Both the position numbers and the translations under genes were made by a program. 57,925 bases of DNA from Pezizomycotina sp. ARF18 (taxonomy: Eukaryota > Ascomycota). The first letter of the stretch is position 1; every line of letters starts with the position of its first letter. Location: contig AZLU01000071.1 of NCBI GenBank assembly GCA_002224055.1, forward strand, positions 1 to 57,925, in the 5' to 3' direction. Of the stretch, positions 36,691 to 47,405 are shown one piece after another. Below the pieces are notes generated by a model. That model did not search any database and was not told the origin of the DNA. It saw only the letters and a program-made list of their open reading frames with translations.

Positions 36691-37880
36691 CATTGAGTCC
36701 GAGCGCAATCAGCCATGCTTTGGTCTTACAAAATAGAAGAAATACTCAAACCAATGTATGTTAAGCAATGCTACGTAATTGTCAATACTAATCATATCAA
36801 TATATACTACTAAACCCCGGAGTCCAGAAAGCTACATACAATCTAGCGTTTCTGAATTATCAATTTCGATCCTCCGCTTCCAAGTCCAAGCTCAAGCATG
36901 AAGACAAAACTTATTACATCAAGAATGCTGTCATGGGAAGATTATTTAGCTTCAACCAACAAAAGCATAGCTTATTTTTCTTCTAGAATGATTTCCAGCT
37001 AACTGCGTATAAGCGGCATGAACGGTAAGCTACTTTGACGTACTTTACTCAGAGACAAAATTTATACTGTAGTCATCAACGTGAAGGGAGAAATCTAAGC
37101 TCATCGAGCTTTTTAATGCGCATATCTGCGTCGCGACGTCAGACGCTCAGACTGCCCTTCAGTTGCTTGGACAATAATCTATCATTCCTATAATAGTATA
37201 ATCATTGTTTGTGAAACTTGCACGTACGGGGAAAAATGGTTACAGGCATCTAATTCTTTTTGCAACTCGAGTCGAGGCTTTGAACGTTTATAATTCGTAT
37301 GCAGTGAGGATAAAACTTCCGAGAAGGTAGTTTTAGGATATTTCTTCAAGACGTAAAAGCACACGCGTCAATGTTAATCCTGATACACGAATATTCTTAT
37401 ATAGATTAATTCTGAACAAATAAGCAGTCGAAGTGACACTTACCGTTTGATATCTGGAGAGGTTGGGGCATTTTTACACAGTTGATTTTTTTTTTTTTTA
37501 AATTAAAGTGTCCACGGAGTACGGAATATTCTCGCTTATATTGATCGAATTGAATATTTCGAGGTGGTATTCTTTAACCGGACTATACTGAAAAAAAATA
37601 TTGGATGTTTTCTCCTCACTACTATACTGTGAATTTGTTTCTTAAGTAAACGGGGTATTATAGGGTATACCGAACACACTATAACCAATATAGAAGGTTA
37701 TACTGCTGTATAGTGCTGATTGTTTAGCTCAAGTCGTCATTATTGATAAATAATTTTCTTTTTGATTTCAAGGTACGCGGTGTTGCAGATCTTTTGTATC
37801 AAAAACCTCCGTTGTCCGAATAGTGCAAATAATACAGGACCACGTTTAAAGGGGGAGACGGGGAGAATTTCCTTAAAACT

Positions 37881-40800
37881 TTAAACAAAAAATCTGTTAG
37901 TAGCAAGAAGGCTATGACTGACAGCTTTTTTCGGACTTGTGGAGAAGGGATGGGAAAAAGGGACCTCTTGCGTTAACCAAACGGTAAGGCGGCAGCCGCC
38001 ACGAGAAGCGGTTGGCAACAGGATAGTCAAAACACCAGAGCAACAGCAAATCGACACAACATCCTCTCTTCCCTTTCCAAGAAGAGTAAAATATTTTGTT
38101 ACAGATATCGATAGAAGGGGTAAATAAAGCACGTGTAATGAACCCTACTCCGTATCGAGGAATTGCTAATTGATACTGAAAGCAAATACAAGGAAGGGGT
38201 TTTTGTTACAGTGGGGGGAAAGAAAATATTGAAGATGAGATGATCGATTTTTTATTCCTTTTGGTGGAACATGTAACGTTTAGAATATCCCTACACCGGA
38301 AAAGCAGATCAGAGGAAGAAGAGCGAAAAGGAGACAGGAAGACCCCTAAAAGATTGTCGTCGGTATTTCTGTTTTACTCTCCTTTTCTCTATAATATTCT
38401 GTTTTCTATTTTCCTACCTTGAACCATGTCGACGTTCCTGAATATATTAAATAATAAACGGGGATGAGGGAGGTTCGAGCGCCCCAGCCTTCACGATGAC
38501 CGACACGAAAAGCTGATATTTGCCGCAAAACGTACCCGTCCTATACTATGTAGGTACGGAATAGAGGAAGATAACTTTACGTTTAAGAAACGTTCGAAGG
38601 GCTTCTTTCCCCTTTGGCAAACAAGTATTCATTCGTCTCAAGATACCCGTACTATGTAGTAGCGTAGCAAAGCAGTTGAATATTATATGAGCTATATAAG
38701 AGATTCTCCGGCGCCGGGCGTAGAATCCTAGGAAGAAACGAAACAACGGTCGCAAACTTTTTTAGGGTTTCCCTGGCCGTGGGAATTTTGTCCCAGGAAA
38801 TACCTCAAAAAAAAAAAACGCCCCCAGAGGAAGGGTAATCTAACTTTCCTATAAAAAAAAAAAAAAAAAAGAACGTGAAGTGAGAAAACGAAGATGTGGG
38901 GTGGGAAAGTTGGGGTATGAGAATTGGAGCCTTTTCGTTTTTATATAATATCGTGTTTTGTAGTCATGGGCGTGAAGCTAAGATTTAAGTAATATCACAG
39001 AAAGGTGCTTCGTTAATAGAGCTTTAGAGCTTTGAACTATTAGTACTTGGACAAAATTAAAGGATATGAATAATCAGCGACTATAATAAGTCGAATTCGA
39101 ACCCTTTAAATGACCAGAGGCTATTTAGATTAAATAGAGAATTTCTATTTTTAAACATTGATAAAAATTGATTGCAATTGAGCAAGGAAGCGAGATTTAT
39201 TGATTTTCTCGAGTGTATGTAAGCTTTTCTACTTTCCCCATTTTTCTTTAATTAAATTTAATCTCTCTAGACGATGAATCGTCAATTGAGGTACGCCAGG
39301 TAGCAGCCAGGTAGCAAAACGGAAAATTTTCTATTATCAAATCTCATCTAATAATTCCTGAGGTCCCATCTAGATGCCTTATTATAGGTAATACGAAAAA
39401 ATCAGCCCTTGTTCATTTCGAGTTTATATTTGATGTCTCTGTTCTCTAGTTTCTTTGAAAAAATACTCGCCGTACATAACGAGCACGAGCCGAAAGAAGC
39501 GAAACTTTGCGAAAGGAAAACAAAACTGTTCGAATTTAATTATAATTCGTTTTTTTTTTTACTGGGTACTTAATTGTTGTTTTTTTCAGGTACTAGTTAG
39601 TTTAAAAAGGCGAGATGAAGAGAGATATCGATAATATAGGTCCACGGGAAGTTATCACAAAGTCCAGCGAGGAGAGAAAGACAAAAAGTTAAAACCCCAT
39701 GAGTTCACATAAGCGTGTGTATATTCTATAATATAAAAGGGTAATTATAGGCGTACTTTAGCTCCTGCTCAGCTTTTGTTCTGACTGTAGGTACTATGAG
39801 ATTGGATACGTACTAATGCGCGTCTGAACAACGACGTCTCTGCTAGCTGCTGGTTTTGTCCGTGCGGACCCACGAAAGAAGAAAAAAAATATTAAAAAAC
39901 AATTGAAAAAACGTTTACTGAACAAATGAGAGAACTATTCAGGAGAATTATTTAGATCTCTCTTTGTCAGACTGAAGGCGAAAAGGCAAAGATGCTCAGA
40001 TATATAAAATACTTGTCGATCTGGGTTTCTGGGGCAGCCCTGCCCATTGTTCTCTATGGTTCGCCTCCGCCGCCGCCGACGTTGTTTTGTCCAGCTCCGG
40101 GTTAATGGGTCCTATCCATCAAAGAGACAAAAACCAGTAACGTACAAGAAAATGTTTCTGAGACGCACATGCCTCCGTGCATAGGCGAGAGCAAGGCCGC
40201 TCCTCCAGAGTTTCTTTCTTTTTCCTTTGATTGTTCTTCTTTCATTTCTTTATTTTGCTATTCGTCGTCGAATATAGCTTATTAGGAGTCCTGCGAATAT
40301 TTTCTGCTATTTTGCAAGTAGACATTGTTCATCATTCGTCCTCTATTGTTAAGCCTATAGTAAGGACTCCCAGGAAGCAGATCTGATAAAGAGAGTGAGA
40401 GAGTACTGATGATATCATACGACTTTCGCGTTAAGCCTAGGTATCGCCTTAAATCGGAACCACTCCCCATCCAGCAGTACGGTGTGTCTCCGCCAAAGGG
40501 GTTTAGACTAGGGCCAAAAAACCTGAAGCAACGCCAGTATCAGATCCTTCACTGTAGCCAATGGTACCGTCCTGTTGTTTTCTTTTTCCGCTGGTTTATA
40601 AAAATAAGGGGGTGTGTTGCTGCATGATGAGTACGCTAACGAAAGAAAGTAAAAAAAGAGTTGAACGAGATGGGGTTGTGATACTAAAAATAGAAGGAGT
40701 ACTTAAATAGGATGTTTTGGAGTTCCCTATTAGAAAAAGGGAGAGAGAAAAAAAAAAAAAGATACCTTTTGGTTGTATCACCACCACCTTCTTTGAACAA

Positions 40801-42138
40801 ATCATCAAGGGGAAAATGGTAGAAGAAAAGAGAAGAAAAGTGAGAGAGCTCTCCCACAGGATACCGCAGCTGTAGCTGAATTGAAAGGTACTCACCCTCG
40901 TCTCCAATTATTCAATAACCAGTATACATTACTATAACCAATAGTATGACGGACATCCGGTTGATTTGCAGAAAATAAACGTGCGAGAAAAAACGTATCA
41001 GTTGAATGCAGAAAAAAAAAAAAAAAAGTAGATGCATGTCGAAACGATAGAAGCATGGCCAAATAAACATGTCTACTTTTTTTTTTTTTTTTCCTGATCG
41101 CGTGATACTATATTATTTCACTTTTCTGCTGCTCAGTTTAAGTCTTTTGCAGCAGACGTCTAGACCTAGTCCCGTTAGCTGCCAAGTGACTCACTGTATG
41201 TAACGGTCCCTTTTTCCTCGTTCTCCAGATTGAACCTGTTTCTGACACTGTTTCTTGTTGCATATATGTGGAGCCGGGAAGGCAAAACGTCTGGCTCGAA
41301 GAGATAAGTAACTGCCATTTTATCTGGGCAGATGCTTATAGTCTTGGTGGCGTATGAAAAAAGTGACGAAGCACCTGATAGTATATTTTCAGCGGGAATG
41401 ATGCAAGAGGGCACCCAGAGAAGAGAATGGAGATCTTTTCCCTCCTTCATATTGTTTGATTCAAGTTTCGGAAAGTTGCTAATTGCTGCTTCTGGGGAGG
41501 AAGGGAATGAGAAAGAGAGAGAAAGAGCAAATATAGGACTATCATATCAAGCTGCCGATACGTTGCGATAAACCAATGAATAACCCCCTTTTTATACCTT
41601 TGGACGGCCTCTTTTCTTTTTATCGTCTCTTCTTTTATTCTCAAAATTTGGGCAGAACTCTCTTTTAGCGTTTCTGTTTCCCGAAAAGAGGACTCTGGAT
41701 GCGGATGTGTGCGTAGTAGGTATATAAAATCCAGTGGTGTTTTTTTTTTTCTTTTTCACTGCGTTTGTCGAGCTATTTTGCCCCCCTCCTCCTCCCTTAT
41801 CCCCAATTCCGATTTTCCTTCTTCCCCTCTTTTTTCTTCTCTACTTTTTTCCTTGTTTAACGAAACTGTGTGATTTGGCAAGCTGCGACATGAGGATATT
41901 ATAATGACACCTACTGCTACCCCTTAAGGTCTCCGTAGTAGAAAAAATAAAAATAAAAATAAAATAAAAAGGGTTATTATTGTGTTTTCTGGTTGCAACC
42001 GGTTGGTTTGTCAATTTGTTTTAATACTTTTTATTTTATTCCGCTTGGTGAATTTACTCTCTCCTTCGGGTCTCCGTTCGAAACAAGCTCAATCTTCTCC
42101 TCCTTCGGGCATCATCAACACCTCAGATAAGCTCTGGA
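37881..42138. other. Gene-poor region
   Basis: Short frames of 60-100 codons only, without recognised motifs. The base composition is A/T-rich with scattered 10-20 nt A or T runs. No RNA gene was recognised. Confidence 0.45.
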
Positions 42139-42507
42139 ATGAATAACTTTGTTATTGTATATACCTTGCTATTATCCGTCAACCTTGTAGTCTATAGTTA
42201 CGTATATTATTGTCGTTTTTGTTTCGAATTGTCCTGCTCGGAATCCCCTCTCACTTGCGGCAATATTTTTTTTGTTATTCAAGACTGCTCGCAAATTTTC
42301 CCAAAGACACTTTATTATATACAAGAAATATTTTATATTGTATATCCAGCGATATTTATAATAGAAGATACAGAATTGTATAGAAATATATATTCTGTTA
42401 ACGACGTTTCTTACAATAATATCCAATGGATTCCCTATACACAAATGAAACTAACACGACAGAATATTGAAACCATTGTTGATATCGTATCGAATATCCA
42501 TCTGTAA
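42139..42507 (+). CDS. Possible small membrane or secreted protein, 122 aa
   Basis: An uninterrupted ATG-to-stop frame of 122 codons. Residues about 4-20 are hydrophobic (VIVYTLLLSVNLVVYSY) and could act as signal peptide or membrane anchor. Four Cys lie between about residues 26 and 41, with a fifth near 50. The remainder is rich in Ile, Tyr and Asn, as expected of any A/T-rich open frame. No family or intron supports it. It is notable only for being unbroken while recognised genes nearby are frame-broken. Confidence 0.22.
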   Translation: MNNFVIVYTLLLSVNLVVYSYVYYCRFCFELSCSESPLTCGNIFFVIQDCSQIFPKTLYYIQEIFYIVYPAIFIIEDTELYRNIYSVNDVSYNNIQWIPYTQMKLTRQNIETIVDIVSNIHL

Positions 42508-43572
42508 CCTTTTCCACCGTATTTGGGAAAAAAGAAAAAAAAAGTGTCCTTCGGCCTTATAGATAAGTGATGTAGCACGAAATATAGAAAAATAATAGCC
42601 GTAAATATATAAATATATAAGAAATCATAAATGATCATAAAAAAGGACTATAACGGCAGTAAACTTCTGTTCCCGAGGAACAAAGCTGTATGTAGGTCGA
42701 GGTCGGGAAGTCAAAATACGACCAAAACGCCCTCGTTCCTACTTTAATCCTTGACCGCCATCCTTTATTTTAATTGCTTTATTTATTATTTTTTTTTCTT
42801 GTTCATTCAATTACCCCCTTGTTCCCTTCCCACGATCACGTCTCACCGTGGTTCTTCGTGTCGTGACTCGTCTACCACCCTTCGAATCCTCTCGGGCCGG
42901 GTAGCGTGCCTTCTTGTCTTTCTATATTTATACTATAAGTATGTCTCTGTAGTGTAAAGAGAGACATAACACATGAATGATATATAACAGATATATACCA
43001 TACCTGTCGAACTTGTTCCGCTGTCACCTACCTTTCGCTGTTCAGATAGAAATACCAAGATATTTTGACAATGCTACTTCTTGTAAATTGCTTTCCGTAA
43101 AGAAGAGGAATGTAATGCCTTTCTAATACTATCTTCTCTGGATTTAAAGATAATACAGATACAAGAAAAATATTTTATATTGAACAAGGACAGTTCGTGA
43201 AACAAGAAGAATTTTAGTGCAAACAACAATCTGAATCCCCCTTGCGATATAGTGACAGTCAAAAAAAAAAAAAAAAAAAAAGAGACACTCGACTACAAAA
43301 TGAATAAATAAATAAAAAATGAATATACCTCCCAAAGTATACGTTTTCATGAAGGATTAGAAGTATCTATTCGTTCTATATCTTTCTGTATCTACTGTAT
43401 AGGATACTGGCCGTTCCGTTTTGTTCTGTTCACTTTATTTGGTTAAATTTGTGATGTTTTACATTTTTTGCTAAGTAACACCCTTCCTTTCTGATTATTT
43501 TATTTTCTTGCGTCCACCACATTGCCCTCTTTGTCAATTGCTTTTTTTTTCCCCTCTCTCTTTAATTTCTTT

Positions 43573-43574
<2 letters not shown>

Positions 43575-43606
<32 letters not shown>
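43575..43606. repeat. Poly(T) tract, 32 nt
   Basis: One of the two longest T runs in the window, within the pyrimidine-rich region. Confidence 0.93.
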
Positions 43607-43607
<1 letters not shown>

Positions 43608-43772
43608 GCTCTTTTCAAAGAAATAAATAATAATCAGGAAATAAAAAAAGGGAATCAATATTTTATAATTTTTTTTTTTAAAATTTTCTTTTGCTGCTTT
43701 TTGCTTCCTATATCCTACAGCGGTCAAGTCAGTAGTGTACTATACAGTTGGCCACCACCACCCCTCCAATTA

Positions 43773-44007
43773 TTTTTTTTTTTTTTTTTTTTTTTCCCCT
43801 TCTTGACTTCTTCCTCTCGAAATCCTTATTCTTTTTTTTTCTTCTTCTTCCTCTTTCTTCTTCTTCTCTCTTCTTCCTTTTAACCTTTACGTATCTCCAA
43901 AAAGCCGCATACTTGCAGTTGACCTTTACGTCTTTATTCCCCATCACTGGATTCCGTAGGGAGAAAACTTCGGACGATTCTTGTTTTTTTTTTTTTTTTT
44001 TTTTTTT
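43773..44007. repeat. Two poly(T) tracts with CTT-rich sequence between
   Basis: T runs at 43773-43795 and 43984-44007. The intervening part has CTT/TTC triplet runs around 43840-43870. The open frames over it are low-complexity Phe/Leu/Ser and were not called genes. Confidence 0.85.
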
Positions 44008-47000
44008 GTATATCTTCACCTTTTTCCTCATACTGCTGCCTTCCGTGGGGACTTGGTTGTTCCTGGGACTCATCATTTCAGTTACTGTCTCGATTAAAAT
44101 ACGAGGTGGAGAAGCCGCACAAAACGCACCGCAATTTTTTCACAACCGTCCACGACCTTCTCTTGAGGAATTAAATATCCCACGACGTAAGGATCTCTCT
44201 CTACCTGATCTTTCCTTTCCTCTTGTTTCCTGGCTGTGAAGGACGTTGTTACACTCTGGAGGGCTCTGCGATTCGATTTGCTGGACCGTCTCGCTGTTTG
44301 GTCTTTTTTTTTTGTTTGGAGGGGGCGACATTCTGACCGTTATCCTTGCAACAGTTTCTCTTTTGATCGTGGAACAAATACCCTTTTTTTTTCTCACTGG
44401 TTTTAAACGGAGGCAAATACCTGAACCACGAATGTTTGTCTACGACAAGGACTACACTCACCGATAGCAATCTGGTTTATTTTCTGTTTTGATTTTGTTC
44501 GAACCTTTACTCTCAACGACAACAAGAAGTGGAAGGGAAGGAACGAAGAAGAGAATTGGACAATACAGGTCATTGGAATTCGAATTGCGGATTTGTGAGG
44601 GAGACGCAGGGATTTTAAGATCTTATTCAACCTTTTTCTTATTTTCCCTTCAGGAAGGACGCTGGCCGTTCTCCGCAATATTTCCTCTGTCTCGGATCTC
44701 TCTCTCCTTTTTTTACCACCAAACTGTTAGTTTGAAGAAGAGCGAGTCTCTCCTCGAGATATTTGATATCAATTGCATCCGCTCCTTTTACTACGAAACA
44801 TCGACTTTTTTTCGAAAAACCTCTGAGGGTTCCCCCAGGATCCCGGATTCTCATACTTTTTGGTAAGTGAAATAGCAGAACTGGGGATGATGTGATTCTA
44901 TTATCCTATTTTTTTCCCCCTTTCCTTTTCTTCAATTGGATTCCCTCTTTATTATCAAGCGGATTTCATCGAAAGACCTGCCAGAAGCATCACAGCTGCG
45001 TTGCTGTTGGCAAAACCTCAATGGAAGCTGCTGGAGAGCATTCGGCGTGGTGAAGGGGATTTATTTCGATTCTTTTCAGAAAGAGTCCAAAAATAAATCT
45101 CCCTTCATTTCATGCCCATTATTAAAATATTTCTTTCTTTCATGAAGAGAACCTGCAGTTTGGAGTTCCATCCTGTTCCCTTTCTCACACATCCTCTTGG
45201 GCCGAAAAAAGACAAGCAAAAATTTATCCCTCCCTCTCTCTTTCCCTATTTTGTCGTTGTCTCATAAGCCCAGCAACGAGAAGAAAAAAAAATAAATAGA
45301 AAAGACTAGAGAAAAAGAGAAGACATTGTTCAAGAAATAGCATCAAGAGGCAAAAGGAGAAAGATAGACAAAGAAAAGAGAGGAGGAGAAAAAAAAAGGA
45401 TTTCTTCAAAGCTCTTATCCTTTTTGGTTTCTTCTCTTTCCTCTATCTTCATGATCATCGAAAAATAATAAAATAGGTATTATGGTTAATACCTCTAATT
45501 GTTTTTCCCTAATCAAAACCTCGCGTACTATTTCTGGCGGACAGTTTATTTTTATATATATCTTTTATTTAGTATTCTTTTTCATCTCTATTTTATTTTC
45601 TTTTTCGAGGAGGGGAACCCTTGCCGCCCTACAGGCAGACTCCGCCGCGAAATAAAAAGAATTTAGAAGGAAAAGAGAAGGTACTTTACCAAGTATCTAT
45701 CTCTATCTATACTACTTACGACACTACTGCTGTTCTCTTTGGCTGGCAGTCCATTTCCTTTTCCTATCCTATTCTGCTGTTCTATTATTGGTTCTTGTTG
45801 ACTACACACACGCAATTTGTATCGAATCGAAAATTTTCCATTTGCAGCGAGGCTTAGTTCCACACACACACACAAAAATAATCCCACATCCACGCTAAGA
45901 AAAATTTATTATTATCATCTCAAAATTTTATACGCCGAAATACATCTGAATATCTATCTATATTATATATTATATATTATTCTATTTTCCTTTTAATCTG
46001 CGTTTTTAAATATATTCCGGCCTGTCCCTTGTTCTTTTCCATTTCCACTATCTATTTGCTATATCTCGATGGCTATGATGTTTGTATATGTGTCACCGTA
46101 CACATGTGCAAATTGATGTGAAAAAGGCGGCCAGTCATGGACAACGTGGAACGTTATCGCTAACAAAAATAACCTGTTCTTGGGTTACCTTTTTCGCAGG
46201 ACGAGCTCCCTTTTTTTTTCCCCTTGAAAAAAGGCTAACGTCAACGTTTCTCTTTCACACGCCTCGCGGAGTTTCAGAAGGGGTTTCCTTGTCTCGTATA
46301 CTCCGGTCGTGTTACAGTCGCCCAGCTGGCCTATTGTTATTTATTTATTTACTTATTTATTTATTCTTCTCTTTTCCGATCTACCAAGAAAAGCTTCTGG
46401 ACCGGCCACTTACGAAAGAAAGAACCTACACTTCCATTACTGCTCTTGGGGTCTTTCTATATTATTGCTCAGCCTCTGCAGTATCTGAACCGTGATTACT
46501 CCGAAAGATTTGCTACCCCGCCACTGAAGAAAGAGCTAAAGGGGGAGCATTATTGCTACGCACGACTCTAAAAAAAAAAAAAAAGAACCCCTCATTACCA
46601 CAACTACCCCTCCATAATCCTCGCTCTTGCTCAGCATATTCGCGGCTATCGTCATCAACGTTGCTGCAAATACTTTCTTTTCTTTTTTCCCACCATTTTT
46701 TATAATCCGGGTACTTTCGAAGTATATATATTTAGTTATATATATATATTTATAAGGCTAAGGCTCAAGGAAGGGGAAATACATCAAACACGTACTTCTA
46801 CTTCCTCTGACCCTTTGGTCCTCGGATCTCCCGCGTCAAATTCTTTAACCATTAGCTCAAACGCTTAAACGCCGCAAGGCCCCCGCCCAAACAAACCAAT
46901 TAAATTCTGACAAAGCTCTTCTGGTAAATTGGCAGCCCTGCTCTTAAAACATTATTACCCCCCTCTTCCCTTCTTCTCGAGTACAACAAAGTAAGAAAGA

Positions 47001-47405
47001 GAATCATTCTAATATATTACAATCATTAAAGTAATATATTGCTTCTCATTCTACATAGATACCTCTCTTATTCTCCCCCTTTCAATCGTCATATTTCTTT
47101 ATTTTATTTTTTTCTTTCTCTCCTCATCTCGACAATATCTATCTCTTTTCTGGCTGCAAGGAATCCTTCAGTTCCACTCTCAACTCGTCAGCTCTCTTTT
47201 CAATACTTCCTTCTTACAAAGGAAATCGTATCGATCTACATCGTCTCTATAAAGAAAGAATCCTTATATTCTCATCAATATTTCTTCTTTCTGAAATTTC
47301 TGTTCTATTTTCTTTTTTTTCCCTTCCGTTTTGTTTTGTGTGAATATCTCAAGTATCCTCTTTTAGGATCGAAGAAGAACACTCTTCGTTCAAGAGATAT
47401 CCAAG

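Larger units (their letters stand above)
33661..37880. other. Gene-poor region with poly(A)/poly(T) tracts
   Basis: No gene is recognised. A 21-nt T run (33666-33686) and a 25-nt A run (35841-35865) show that the homopolymer-rich sequence type has resumed. Two inverted repeats near 36.6 kb are listed separately. Confidence 0.45.
42508..47405 (+). promoter_or_regulatory. Long pyrimidine-rich region upstream of the phosphatase gene
   Basis: About 4.9 kb that is strongly C/T-biased on the + strand, especially 43.5-47.4 kb, with several poly(T) runs. No protein-like frame was recognised. C/T-rich stretches upstream of a start codon are usual in ascomycetes, and the last 400 nt before 47406 fit a promoter/5' UTR. 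The full length is unusually long, so a missed gene is possible. Confidence 0.35.

Noticed and set aside
39088-39125. GGTTCGAATTC B-box-like word on the minus strand
   Set aside because: No A box at the required distance.
43748-44239. 163-codon + frame
   Set aside because: Built on poly(T) and CTT repeats, coding mostly Phe, Leu and Ser.
46082-46495. 137-codon + frame
   Set aside because: Lies in the C/T-rich leader and resembles no protein; only a possible upstream ORF.
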